This document shows positions 23,288-32,228 of a stretch of DNA of 34,939 bases, piece by piece; the first letter of the stretch is position 1, and each line of letters begins with the position of its first letter. The notes beneath the pieces are model-generated. The model ran no database searches, was not told where the DNA came from, and saw nothing but the letters and a program-made list of their open reading frames with translations. Source of the DNA: Christensenellaceae bacterium (GTDB lineage Bacteria > Bacillota > Clostridia > Christensenellales > Aristaeellaceae); assembly GCA_022510815.1 (NCBI GenBank), contig JAFLST010000031.1:1-34939 (forward strand). The letters are read 5' to 3'. Position numbers and translations under genes: made by a program.

Positions 23288-24463
23288 ATGAGAATTACCG
23301 TCATGCTTCTGGCTATGCTGCTGTTTTTCCTGCCCCTGTGCGCCCGGGCGGAGGAAGGCCCTTCGTCGTACCATCTCCCGGCCTACGACGATCAGGTGCC
23401 GTCGCTGCGGGAGGCCTACGCGGACTTTTTCAAGGTCGGCGCGGCAATCAACACCTTCCAGCTCCAGGAGGGCTCTGACTTCTACAAGACCGTGATCAAG
23501 CACTACAACGTCTTCGTCACCGAGAACGAGATGAAGCCCCAGTACATCAATCCCTCCAAGGGAACTTTCTCCTTCGACGCGCCGGACCGCTTCGTGGCCT
23601 TCGGTGAGAGCGTCGGAGCATCCCTGCGCGGTCACACGCTGGTCTGGCACAATCAGGTGCCCCAGTGGTGGTTCAAGGGCGAGAACGGCGGCACGGCCAC
23701 CAGCGAGGAGCTCCTTGCCCGCATGGAGGAATACATCAGCACGGTCATGGGCCGCTATAAGGGCCGCATCCACACATGGGACGTGGTCAACGAGGCCATC
23801 TCCGACGGCAGCAGCGGCCTGCGGGATTCGGACTGGGTCAGGATCATCGGCGATCTGGACGGCGACGGCAACGCCTATGACTTCATGGAATATGCCTTCC
23901 GCTATGCCCGCGAGGCCGATCCGGACGCGCAGCTCATCATCAATGACTACAGCCTCGAGAGCGATTCCCGCAAGCTGAACGACTTCTACACCGCCGTCAG
24001 AACCATGCTCGAGAAGGGCGTGCCGATCGACGGCGCAGGCATTCAGGCGCATGTCTCCCTTGGCTATCCGAGCATCGCGACCTTCGAGCAGGCCATTGAA
24101 AAGCTTGCCAGCCTCAAGGAGCTCAACCCCAGCTTCACCGTGCAGATCACTGAGCTGGACGTGTCGCTCTTCGCGTGGAACGACCAGAGCAAAACCAAGG
24201 AGATGACCCCCGAGCTTCAACAGAAGTTTGCGGAGTATTACGCTGATCTCTTCACCATGTTCAAGCGTCAGGCGGAGAAGGGCAATCTGGACATGGTGGT
24301 GACGTGGGGCGTCTTCGACGGCAGCAGCTGGCTGGACGGCTTCCCGGTCTCGGGCCGTACCAACGCGCCGCTGCTCTTCGACCGCTCCTTCATGACCAAG
24401 CCCGCCTTCTGGGGCGTGATCGATCCCGCGCTGATCCCCGAGGCCATTGCGGCGCTGGAGTAA
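23288..24463 (+). CDS. Secreted endo-1,4-beta-xylanase, GH10
   Basis: A 391-aa glycoside hydrolase family 10 enzyme that cuts internal beta-1,4 bonds of xylan. A signal peptide (MRITVMLLAMLL..., cleavage after ARA, residue ~21) is followed by a single catalytic barrel. Landmarks: TENEMKP (78-84), GHTLVWHNQVPQWW (115-128), acid/base E169 in WDVVNEAISD and nucleophile E289 in VQITELDVS. No carbohydrate-binding module, dockerin or cell-wall anchor is present, so it is likely free. The ATG has GGAGG 5 bases upstream and its own promoter. Together with the GPH symporter at the right edge it points to plant-fibre use. Confidence 0.96.
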   Translation: MRITVMLLAMLLFFLPLCARAEEGPSSYHLPAYDDQVPSLREAYADFFKVGAAINTFQLQEGSDFYKTVIKHYNVFVTENEMKPQYINPSKGTFSFDAPDRFVAFGESVGASLRGHTLVWHNQVPQWWFKGENGGTATSEELLARMEEYISTVMGRYKGRIHTWDVVNEAISDGSSGLRDSDWVRIIGDLDGDGNAYDFMEYAFRYAREADPDAQLIINDYSLESDSRKLNDFYTAVRTMLEKGVPIDGAGIQAHVSLGYPSIATFEQAIEKLASLKELNPSFTVQITELDVSLFAWNDQSKTKEMTPELQQKFAEYYADLFTMFKRQAEKGNLDMVVTWGVFDGSSWLDGFPVSGRTNAPLLFDRSFMTKPAFWGVIDPALIPEAIAALE

Positions 24464-24474
24464 ATCCCGGCATG

Positions 24475-24511
24475 AAAAAAGCACCCTGCCACGACAGGGT
24501 GCTTTTCTTTT
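24475..24511. terminator. Bidirectional terminator between xylanase and the vor operon
   Basis: GCACCCTG (24481-24488) pairs with CAGGGTGC (24495-24502); A6 lies to the left and a T-rich run to the right, so transcripts from both convergent genes can end here. Confidence 0.9.
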
Positions 24512-24517
24512 ATGGCT

Positions 24518-25060
24518 TTACGCCTTCCTGACCGCCGCGGCGCCGGCCTCCATGGCCTTGCGGTTCACAGGCAGCAGGTGCTCCTTTTTCGGGCCGAAGG
24601 TGGCCTTGAGGGCTTCCATGGCGCTGTCGATGGAGATCACGCCGGTGCGCTCAATGATCGCGCCCAGCATCACCATGTTGGCGGTGCGGCTGTTGCCCAG
24701 CTCCTCGGCAATGCCGTTGCAGTCCACAGGCACGGCAGTGATGTCGTCCCGGTCGGGGGTGATGTCGATCAGGGAGCTGTTGTAGAGCATCAGTCCGCCG
24801 GGCTCCATGGCCGGGGTGAACTTCAGCATGCTCGGCTTGTTCATGATGACGGCAATCGGAATCTCCGTCACCAGCGGGCTGCCGATAGGCTCGTCGGAGA
24901 TGACCACCGCGCAGTTGGCTTCGCCGCCGCGCATCTCAGGGCCGTAGGAGGGCATCCAGGAGACGTTCATGCCGTCGTGCATCGCGGCCTTCGCCAGCAG
25001 CTGGCCGATCAGCAGCACGCCCTGTCCGCCGAATCCGGCAATCAGGAATTGAGCCTCCAT
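24518..25060 (-). CDS. 2-oxoacid:ferredoxin oxidoreductase, gamma subunit
   Basis: A 180-aa subunit. FLIAGFGGQGVLLIGQLLAKA at the N-terminus and PSYGPEMRGGEANCAVVISD are hallmarks of the gamma (KorC/VorC-type) subunit, which takes part in CoA binding in the four-subunit enzyme. Start ATG has GGAGGT 8 bases upstream, 1 base after the beta-subunit stop. Last gene of the operon, ending just before a bidirectional terminator. Confidence 0.95.
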   Translation of the reverse strand: MEAQFLIAGFGGQGVLLIGQLLAKAAMHDGMNVSWMPSYGPEMRGGEANCAVVISDEPIGSPLVTEIPIAVIMNKPSMLKFTPAMEPGGLMLYNSSLIDITPDRDDITAVPVDCNGIAEELGNSRTANMVMLGAIIERTGVISIDSAMEALKATFGPKKEHLLPVNRKAMEAGAAAVRKA

Positions 25061-25061
25061 C

Positions 25062-25799
<738 letters not shown>

Positions 25800-25800
25800 G

Positions 25801-26874
25801 TCAGCAGCCCTCCTTTGCCAGCTTTTCAACCTCGGTGATGATCTCGCGCACCGTGGGCACGATGCCGCCGGTCCGACCGAAGAAATGCACGGGCTTCTCG
25901 CCATTCACAGCCAGCTTCACATCGTCGATCATCTGACCCATGGACATCTCCACGGTCAGGAAGGCCTTGGCGTGCTTCGCGGCCTTGGCGATCGGCTCGG
26001 CAGGGAAGGGCCACAGGGTGATGGGCCGGATCAGGCCCGCCTTGATACCCTGTTCCCGGAGCTTGCGCATGGCCGAGCGGGCAATGCGGGCCGTGGTGCC
26101 GTAGGCGACCATGACGTATTCCGCGTCCTCGGTCATCTCCTCCTGCCAGCGGCACTCCGCCTGCTCCATGGCGGCGTACTTCTCGTAGAGGTGGTTAACG
26201 TGCTTCTCCAGCACGCTGGGGTCGATGTACAGGCTGTTGATGATCGCCCGGTCACGGCCGCAGCCCGGCTTCCAGCCCGTCGCCGCCCATGTCTTTTCCG
26301 GCAGCTCCGGCTTTTTGTATTCGGGCATCTCGACCGGCTCCATCATCTGACCGATCAGGCCGTCACCCAGCACCAGCACCGGATTGCGGTATTTATCCGC
26401 CAGATCGAAAGCGTTCTGGGTCAGCTCGACGGCCTCCTGCACGGAGGAGGGAGCCAGCACAATCATGCGGTAGTCGCCGTGACCGCCGCCGCGGGTCGCC
26501 TGATAATAGTCGCTCTGGGCAGGCTGGATGGAGCCCAGACCGGGGCCGCCGCGCACCATGTTGACGATGACGCAGGGGAGCTCCGCGCCGACGATGTAGC
26601 TGATGCCCTCCTGCTTGAGGGAGATGCCGGGGCTGGAGGAGCTGGTCATCACGCGGGCGCCCGCACCGGCAGCGCCGTAGACCATGTTGATGGCCGAGAC
26701 CTCGCTCTCCGCCTGAAGGAAGCAGCCGCCCTCCACCTTCGGCAGGCGTTTGGACATATATTCGGGAATCTGGTTCTGGGGCGTGATGGGATAGCCGAAA
26801 AAGAAGCGGCATCCGGCCTGAATTGCCGCCTCGGCAATGGCCTCATTGCCCTTCATGAGCATTTTCTGACCCAT
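25801..26874 (-). CDS. vorB: 2-oxoacid:ferredoxin oxidoreductase, alpha subunit (VorB-type)
   Basis: A 357-aa subunit. [18 protein letters not shown] and [18 protein letters not shown] are typical of the alpha subunit that databases label VorB (3-methyl-2-oxobutanoate:ferredoxin oxidoreductase) or Kor[15 protein letters not shown] and [17 protein letters not shown] are conserved. Sequence alone does not separate branched-chain 2-oxoacids from 2-oxoglutarate as substrate. ATG 26874 has GGAGG 6 bases upstream; the open frame extends to 27363, but that extension overlaps the ferredoxin gene and is not coding. Confidence 0.95.
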   Translation of the reverse strand: MGQKMLMKGNEAIAEAAIQAGCRFFFGYPITPQNQIPEYMSKRLPKVEGGCFLQAESEVSAINMVYGAAGAGARVMTSSSSPGISLKQEGISYIVGAELPCVIVNMVRGGPGLGSIQPAQSDYYQATRGGGHGDYRMIVLAPSSVQEAVELTQNAFDLADKYRNPVLVLGDGLIGQMMEPVEMPEYKKPELPEKTWAATGWKPGCGRDRAIINSLYIDPSVLEKHVNHLYEKYAAMEQAECRWQEEMTEDAEYVMVAYGTTARIARSAMRKLREQGIKAGLIRPITLWPFPAEPIAKAAKHAKAFLTVEMSMGQMIDDVKLAVNGEKPVHFFGRTGGIVPTVREIITEVEKLAKEGC

Positions 26875-27038
26875 AAAATGCCTCCTGTTATCATGTCGCA
26901 AAAGCAGAAAAGCCACTTCTGCGAGGTTCGCTGATGGATGTTTTCCTCCGCAAGGCTCTGCCCTGTCTGCGGAAAACTCCCCGTCCCACCGGGATCCCCG
27001 GCGGATAGGATTTCCGTGCTGCAGACGGCGAAAGAGCT

Positions 27039-27242
27039 TTACTTTTCCACCGTAATGACCGCGTCCGGGCACATCCGCGCGCAGAACGCGCAGCCAATGC
27101 ACTGCTCCTGCTCGGCGATGGCAATGGGATGATAGCCGCGGCTGTTGATCTCGCCGCTGAGCGCCAATAGCTTCTTGGGGCACACATCCGCGCACAGGCC
27201 GCAGCCCTTGCAGACCTCGCGCGCAATCGTCAGCTTTGCCAT
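27039..27242 (-). CDS. 2-oxoacid:ferredoxin oxidoreductase, delta subunit (2x[4Fe-4S] ferredoxin)
   Basis: A 67-aa ferredoxin-like subunit with two complete cluster motifs, CKGCGLCADVCP and CIGCAFCARMCP, each binding a [4Fe-4S] cluster and passing electrons from the TPP site to free ferredoxin. First gene of the delta-alpha-beta-gamma operon. ATG 27242 has a GGAGG site. A 164-base gap separates it from the alpha gene, unlike the 1-base gaps elsewhere in the operon. Confidence 0.95.
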   Translation of the reverse strand: MAKLTIAREVCKGCGLCADVCPKKLLALSGEINSRGYHPIAIAEQEQCIGCAFCARMCPDAVITVEK

Positions 27243-27274
27243 GATGTCGCCTCCTTCCCATGGGTATCATATTC

Positions 27275-27303
27275 ATTATAAAGTTTTCGACAGACGCCGT
27301 CAA
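27275..27303 (-). promoter_or_regulatory. Promoter of the vor/kor operon
   Basis: Minus strand: TTGACG (27303-27298), 17-base spacer, TATAAT (27280-27275), about 33 bases upstream of the ferredoxin-subunit ATG. Divergent from the acetyltransferase promoter. Confidence 0.85.
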
Positions 27304-27326
27304 CTGGGAAACAGAAGGAGAACAAC

Positions 27327-27355
27327 TTGACCTGCGGCCCACGGAATGATATGAT
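27327..27355 (+). promoter_or_regulatory. Promoter of the acetyltransferase/nucleosidase pair
   Basis: TTGACC (27327-27332), 17-base spacer, TATGAT (27350-27355), 26 bases upstream of the chosen ATG. Confidence 0.75.
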
Positions 27356-27380
27356 GCTTGCATGCAAAGGAGGAATGCGC

Positions 27381-27932
27381 ATGCTGATCCGTCCCGCCGA
27401 GACCGCCGACGCGGCGGCCATTGCGGCTATTTATAGCCATTATGTCCGGGAAACCTGCATCACCTTTATCTGCAAGGAACCCTCCGCCCAGCACTACGCC
27501 GCGCAGATCGCCGAGGGCAAGTATCCCTTTCTGGTCGCGGAGGAGGAGGGCGAGGTCATCGGCTTTGCCTATGCGTCAGCCTTCCGTCCGCATGACGCTT
27601 TCCGCTGGGACGTGGAGCTGACCATCTACCTGCGTCCGGGCAGGGAAGGGAAGGGAACCGGCTCCCGGCTGATGTCGGCGCTGCTGGACGAGCTGACCCG
27701 TCTGGGGTATTTGACAGCCTATTCCTGCATCACGGTGCCCAACGAGCCGAGCGTCGCGCTGCACAGGCGGTTCGGCTTCGATGAGTTAGGCGTGTTCCCG
27801 GCGACGGGCTACAAGCACGGTCAGTGGCACGGCGTGCTGTGGATGTCCAAGACGCTGGCCGATCTGCCCAATCCGCCGGAGGAGCCCCGCACTTTCCGCG
27901 CGCCGCAGCAGGGGAGGGAACAGCCCTCATGA
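27381..27932 (+). CDS. GNAT N-acetyltransferase, phosphinothricin acetyltransferase-like
   Basis: A 183-aa acetyl-CoA-dependent N-acetyltransferase. IRPAETADAAAIAAIYSHYV with CITFICKEPSA resembles the Pat/Bar group. The acetyl-CoA loop is in YLRPGREGKGTGSRLM, and the tail YSCITVPNEPSVALHRRFGF is typical. The true substrate is unknown; methionine derivatives are common for this group. ATG 27381 has AAAGGAGG 7 bases upstream; the longer frame to 27327 includes the promoter and is not used. It overlaps the nucleosidase gene by 4 bases. Confidence 0.9.
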   Translation: MLIRPAETADAAAIAAIYSHYVRETCITFICKEPSAQHYAAQIAEGKYPFLVAEEEGEVIGFAYASAFRPHDAFRWDVELTIYLRPGREGKGTGSRLMSALLDELTRLGYLTAYSCITVPNEPSVALHRRFGFDELGVFPATGYKHGQWHGVLWMSKTLADLPNPPEEPRTFRAPQQGREQPS

Positions 27933-28600
27933 ACCGCGTCGGCATTCTCTGCGCGACGCCCCGGGAGCTGCAGCCTTTCCTGCCTGAGCTCCGTGACCGG
28001 CAGGTGGAAGAATACGCCATGCACGCGTTCCACACAGGCAGCATGGAGGGCTTGCCCGTGGTCGCCGTCTGCTCCGGCTGCGGCAAGATCAACGCCGCTG
28101 TGACGGCGCAGGCCCTGATCGACCGCTGGCAGACGGACGCGGTCATCTTCTCGGGCATCGCGGGCGGCATGACGGAGGAAACGTGTATCTTCAACACGGT
28201 CGTTTGCACCGCCTCCTCCTTTCACGACACCAACAACGACATCTACACCGATTTCCCTGTCATGCCCGAACCTGTTTTTTATGCGGACGAGCGCCTTCTG
28301 GCCATTGCCCGCAGCGCGGCGGCAAGAATGACGCATCCCGTTCACTATGGCCCTGCCACGACAGGGGATATCTTCACCGGGCACTATCCGGCGGACGCCC
28401 TGTGCATCGACATGGAGACCGCCGCCGCGGCACACGCGTGCTACCTGAACCGCGTGCCCTTCATCGCCATCCGTTCCATCTCCGACAACCGCGAGGACGG
28501 CGGACAGGAGGCCATCAACCGCAACTACGATCAGGCGGCGAGGATGTCCGCCTGCTTCACCAGGGAAATGCTCAGGGAAATCAAAAAGCAGGCCCTCTGA
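27929..28600 (+). CDS. mtnN: 5'-methylthioadenosine/S-adenosylhomocysteine nucleosidase
   Basis: A 223-aa enzyme removing adenine from MTA and SAH, part of methionine salvage and the activated-methyl cycle. Features: an N-terminal strand with Glu13 at the catalytic-Glu position, SGCGKINAAVTAQALI, FSGIAGG, CIDMETAAAAHACYLN (ribose-binding Met-Glu) and IRSISD with the catalytic Asp. A slight oddity is the ATP-RELQ start in place of the usual MEEE. Its ATGA overlaps the acetyltransferase stop, so the two are translationally coupled. Confidence 0.93.
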   Translation: MNRVGILCATPRELQPFLPELRDRQVEEYAMHAFHTGSMEGLPVVAVCSGCGKINAAVTAQALIDRWQTDAVIFSGIAGGMTEETCIFNTVVCTASSFHDTNNDIYTDFPVMPEPVFYADERLLAIARSAAARMTHPVHYGPATTGDIFTGHYPADALCIDMETAAAAHACYLNRVPFIAIRSISDNREDGGQEAINRNYDQAARMSACFTREMLREIKKQAL

Positions 28601-28620
28601 CGCCAGAGAGCCTGCTTTTT
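28583..28620. terminator. Bidirectional terminator between mtnN and xpt
   Basis: An inverted repeat (A5-GCAGGC... 28583-28599 pairing with ...GCCTGC-T5 to 28620) overlaps the last codons of mtnN and reaches the xpt stop. A and T runs on opposite sides allow termination in both directions. Confidence 0.85.
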
Positions 28621-29200
28621 ATTCGTCTTCCTTCAGGATGATCTTTCCGTCCTCAATGGCCTCGACGATCGCCAGAGAGACGACCCTCACGCCCCGCTCC
28701 CGCAGCCGTTGGCCTCCGGGCTGGAAGCCCTTCTCGACGCATATGCCGACGCCGACAAGCTCGCATTCCGCCTGATGAACGATGCTGATCAGCCCCTCGA
28801 CAGCCTCGCCGTTGGCAAGGAAGTCGTCGATGATCAGTACGCGGCTTCCCTTCGGCAGCCATGGGCGGCTCACATGGATGGTGTTCATCCGCTGATGGGT
28901 GAAGGAGTAGACCTGCGCCGCGTAGGCTTCCGGGCCCACATTGCGACGGTCGCCTTTTTTCGCGAAGATCACAGGAATGCCGCCGAAGGCCTGCGCCGTT
29001 GTCAGCGCCGCCGCGATGCCGCTGGCCTCCACCGTCAGGATGCAGTCGATCTGCTCTCCCCGGTAAGCCTCAAAAAACGCCTTGCCGATGCGCTCCATCA
29101 GCCGCACGTCGATGCGGTGGTTCAGGAAGCCGTCGACCTTCACGATCTCTGATCCGATGCCGACGCCCTCGCGCTCAATGGCCTGCTTCAGTGCTTCCAT
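28619..29200 (-). CDS. xpt: Xanthine phosphoribosyltransferase
   Basis: A 193-aa purine-salvage enzyme converting xanthine and PRPP to XMP. The PRPP motif is in VLIIDDFLANGEAVEGL, with TVEASGIAAALTTAQ for base/PRPP binding and FAKKGDRRNV typical of Xpt. It normally follows a purine riboswitch in Firmicutes; here it begins 5 bases after the large repeat-protein gene, so it is transcribed with that operon and has no room for its own leader. An internal promoter was not seen. Confidence 0.95.
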   Translation of the reverse strand: MEALKQAIEREGVGIGSEIVKVDGFLNHRIDVRLMERIGKAFFEAYRGEQIDCILTVEASGIAAALTTAQAFGGIPVIFAKKGDRRNVGPEAYAAQVYSFTHQRMNTIHVSRPWLPKGSRVLIIDDFLANGEAVEGLISIVHQAECELVGVGICVEKGFQPGGQRLRERGVRVVSLAIVEAIEDGKIILKEDE

Positions 29201-29205
29201 CGGGC

Positions 29206-32190
29206 TTACTCCTCCGCAGGCTTGGGCAGCGGAATCACCAGCAGATCGTCGTCAGAGGCTTCCTCCTCGGATTCCTCCTCCACGGGCTCCTCCGGGACAG
29301 GCTCCTCTTCCGGCGCTTCGTCGGCCTGCTGGGCAGCGGCAGCCTCCGCCAGCGCGGCGGCGGCAGCTTCGTCCTTGGTCAGGTAGATGGTGATTTCCTT
29401 CTCGCCGCGCTTGTCAAAGAGCCACGCATTGCGCCGGGTCACGCCGGTGAGACGATGCGTGTCGGACAGCGTCTCGGGCGAAGCGCCGGTGCGCAGGGTC
29501 GTGCCGTCCACGGCAAAATACATCTTCTCATCGCCGATGGTCAGCGTGCCGTCCTCCGCGAAGACGTACGCCGTGCCATCCAGATCGGTCCATGTGCCCA
29601 GAATCAGATAGCAGGCATGCTGCAGGCGGCTGTCCACATTGCGGTAGCCGGGAATCTCGCGATAGTACCACAGCGCGGCATAGGGCTCGCCCGCGTCGTA
29701 AAGCTGATTGCCGGCCTCGTAGCATGCCGACTTATACAGGTCGGACAGCGTCGCGAACCGATCCGGCAGATTCTCCAGCTCCAGCTTGCGGAGCAGGGAC
29801 ACGCACTGGATGTAATCGCCGCCGTTATAGGCAATCTGCGCCTGAGAAGCGGCCTCGCCATAATACTCGTCATAGTAGGCGCTCGACTTGGCCTGAGCGT
29901 CCTCATAGCTGCCCGCCTGAGCGAAATACTGCGCCGCTGCCAGCTTGTCGCCCTTCCCGGCGGCCTGCGTGCCCAGCTCATACCAGATGGCCTGAGCCTG
30001 CGCCTGCGCGTCCTCATAGCCGTCGACGGACAGATAGAGCGCGGCAGCCTCGGTCAGTTGACCCTGATCCTTGAGCTCCTTCGCCTCGGCATAGATGCAG
30101 GCCTTGACGCGCTGCGCCGCTTCGCCGTAAGCACCCAGCTCCTCAAAGATCGGCCGGGCCTGCGCGTAATCTCCTTCGGCCAGCAGCAGATCCGCCTGAC
30201 CAAAGCGCGCCTGCTTGAGCTTGTCCTCACTGTCGCTGTAGCCCTCCAGCGCGGTGAAGGCCTCGATGGCCTGCTGATATCCTTCCGCCGTGCCCAGCGC
30301 CAGATAGCTGTCCGCCTGACCGTACTGGGCAGCCTGAAGCTGCTTCGCCGAGTCGGAGTAGTCGCCAAGGATGGTGAACTGCTCGATGGCCCCAGCGTAA
30401 TCGCCCTGATCCAGAAGCTCCTTGGCCATGCCGTAGCGGCTGAGCTGCATCTGCTCCTGCGCGTCGGAATAATCCCCGACTTCGCCGAGCATGTTCAGGG
30501 CTGTCTCATAGTCGCCGTTCTTGTAGGCCGCGACCGCCGGATAGTAGACGCACTGCTTGCGCAGCTCGGCCACGTCCTCATAGTCCTCCGGCAGGGAAGC
30601 CAGCAGCGTGGCGGCGCGGTTGTACTCGAGGTCCTTCAGCGCCTTCTTGGCCGCTTCATAGGTCGCGACCGTCCACTTTTCATCGGTGTCCTCATAGCCG
30701 CGGATATGGCGGAACAGATCCGCCGCGCGGTCGTACTGACCGGCCTCGAAGGCCGCCGTCGCCGGGACATAGAAGCACTCGCTGGCCTGCAGCGCCGCGT
30801 CCTCATAGTCGCCCGCTAACTCAAACTCCGCTGCCGCCGTGTCGATCTCACCGGCTTCCTTGAGCGCCGCGCCGCGCATATAGTGCGCCTGCTTGAGCTT
30901 GTCCGCGGCCTCGGGATAGTCGGGAATCTCGCTCAGCAAGGTCAGCGCGGTGTCCGCGTCGCCCTCATCCAGCGCCTGCACGGCCTGACGGTACCAGCTT
31001 AACTGCACCTGCTCAGCCGCATCGTCATAATCGCCCAGCTCCCCGAACATCGCGCGGGCCCGCTCGTAATCGCCGCTTTCCAGCACGTCGGCAGCGTTCA
31101 GGTAGCCAATGCGCATGAGCCGGTCGCCGCTGTCCTGATAGTCGCCCAGCGCGGTGAAGATCGCCGCAGCGCCCTCCCGGTCGCCGTCCTCCATGAGCAG
31201 CAGCGCCTGCTGGTAGTCGCATTCCGTGACCAGAGACGCGGCGTCCTCATAATCCCCCAGCGCCTCAAAGGCCGCCTTGGCCGCGGCAATCTGATCCGCG
31301 GTTCCCTCATCAAGCTGCGCCTTTGCGTTCTCATAGCGGCAGCGAAGCACATAGTCGGCGCTGTCGCCGTAATCCTCCAGCGCGAGGAAGCTCTCCTCCG
31401 CCTGCGAATAATCGCCGCTGTTGAATGCTTCCACAGCCTTCTGATATTTGAGCTGCGGCGCCACCTGCTTCACGCCCAGATACGCGCCGCCCAGCAGAAC
31501 CACAACCGCGACCGCCGCCGCGATGATGATCCGGCGCTTTTTCCGATTGGCTTCGTATTCCTTCTCCCGCTTGAGCTGAATCTCGGAGGAATCCGCGAGG
31601 GTCTGCTTGCCCTTTTCGCTGAGCCGGGATTCATGATCCGCCACGGCCTTTTCCACCGCTTCCCGGCTGTAGCGGGCAAAAACCTCCGCCCGGCCGCGCT
31701 GACAGCGCACGCACGCCTCCGCCCGGCCATCGTTCGGCCTGCCGCAGACGCACAGCCACAGCCCGTCCTGTTCCTCCGGATAGCCCACGGCGTCCTCGCC
31801 CGCCACGACGCGCAGATTGTTCAGCGCGTTGGAGGGCTCCAGATCGTTGGGCATGTAGTCCGTCAGGCCGGTCTTGCTGCGCCGCCAGATGGAGCTGTTG
31901 TCAAACCAGACCTTATCGACCGTGGCTTCCCAGTCCTTGGCGCGGGTCATGTTCTCCGCGGGCACGGTCATGACAAAAGCCTTGCCCGGCGCGCCATTCA
32001 GCGAGCGGGCCCGATGGATGACCCGGGCAATCTCCTCGCCGCTCTCGTCCAGCAGGGTCAGCGTCGCTTCCACGCTCGTCACCTGATCGCCGGAAAGATT
32101 GAACAGCGTCAGGTCGCAGCCGGCATAGTCCTTCTTCGGCAGCTCGCACGCCAGAATTTCCACGGGGCTGGCTAAATCAATCCTTTTCAT
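29206..32190 (-). CDS. Zinc-ribbon, transmembrane, 16-repeat (TPR/SEL1-like) envelope protein
   Basis: A 994-aa protein of modular build. Residues ~1-125 form a beta-rich domain. A zinc ribbon (C147, C149, C160, C163, in WLCVCG and CVRC) follows, then a charged helical linker, a single transmembrane helix (221-240), and from ~249 to ~870 about sixteen repeats of ~37 aa with the pattern YxxAxxxxxxGDYxxAxxxFxxLGDYxDA. A small beta domain (LGTWTDLDGTAYVFAEDG...) and an Ala/Glu/Asp/Pro-rich acidic tail close it. The ribbon should be cytoplasmic and the repeats extracytoplasmic. Homologous clostridial proteins are annotated only as TPR proteins; the role is unknown. ATG has GGAGG 9 bases upstream. 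It is preceded by an exported protein and followed by xpt. Confidence 0.9.
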   Translation of the reverse strand: MKRIDLASPVEILACELPKKDYAGCDLTLFNLSGDQVTSVEATLTLLDESGEEIARVIHRARSLNGAPGKAFVMTVPAENMTRAKDWEATVDKVWFDNSSIWRRSKTGLTDYMPNDLEPSNALNNLRVVAGEDAVGYPEEQDGLWLCVCGRPNDGRAEACVRCQRGRAEVFARYSREAVEKAVADHESRLSEKGKQTLADSSEIQLKREKEYEANRKKRRIIIAAAVAVVVLLGGAYLGVKQVAPQLKYQKAVEAFNSGDYSQAEESFLALEDYGDSADYVLRCRYENAKAQLDEGTADQIAAAKAAFEALGDYEDAASLVTECDYQQALLLMEDGDREGAAAIFTALGDYQDSGDRLMRIGYLNAADVLESGDYERARAMFGELGDYDDAAEQVQLSWYRQAVQALDEGDADTALTLLSEIPDYPEAADKLKQAHYMRGAALKEAGEIDTAAAEFELAGDYEDAALQASECFYVPATAAFEAGQYDRAADLFRHIRGYEDTDEKWTVATYEAAKKALKDLEYNRAATLLASLPEDYEDVAELRKQCVYYPAVAAYKNGDYETALNMLGEVGDYSDAQEQMQLSRYGMAKELLDQGDYAGAIEQFTILGDYSDSAKQLQAAQYGQADSYLALGTAEGYQQAIEAFTALEGYSDSEDKLKQARFGQADLLLAEGDYAQARPIFEELGAYGEAAQRVKACIYAEAKELKDQGQLTEAAALYLSVDGYEDAQAQAQAIWYELGTQAAGKGDKLAAAQYFAQAGSYEDAQAKSSAYYDEYYGEAASQAQIAYNGGDYIQCVSLLRKLELENLPDRFATLSDLYKSACYEAGNQLYDAGEPYAALWYYREIPGYRNVDSRLQHACYLILGTWTDLDGTAYVFAEDGTLTIGDEKMYFAVDGTTLRTGASPETLSDTHRLTGVTRRNAWLFDKRGEKEITIYLTKDEAAAAALAEAAAAQQADEAPEEEPVPEEPVEEESEEEASDDDLLVIPLPKPAEE

Positions 32191-32228
32191 GGTGCTTTAC
32201 CTCCGGGTTAATGCAGGCCGCTGCCCGC

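Noticed and set aside
27243-27363. N-terminal extension of the VorB-type frame up to 27363
   Set aside because: The extension overlaps the ferredoxin-subunit gene and its promoter, and reads as Arg/Ser-rich noise; the ATG at 26874 has a good ribosome site and begins the conserved family N-terminus.
28619-29210. Purine riboswitch expected upstream of xpt
   Set aside because: Only 5 bases separate xpt from the gene upstream, and no purine aptamer was recognised there.
28999-30819. 606-aa Leu/Arg-rich open frame on the plus strand
   Set aside because: Antisense to the repeat region of the 994-aa protein; its apparent repeats mirror the TPR-like repeats on the other strand.
29206-32190. Direct repeats that could be taken for a CRISPR or tandem DNA array
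   Set aside because: They vary at the DNA level, lie in one long open frame and follow a ~37-aa protein repeat, so they are coding repeats.
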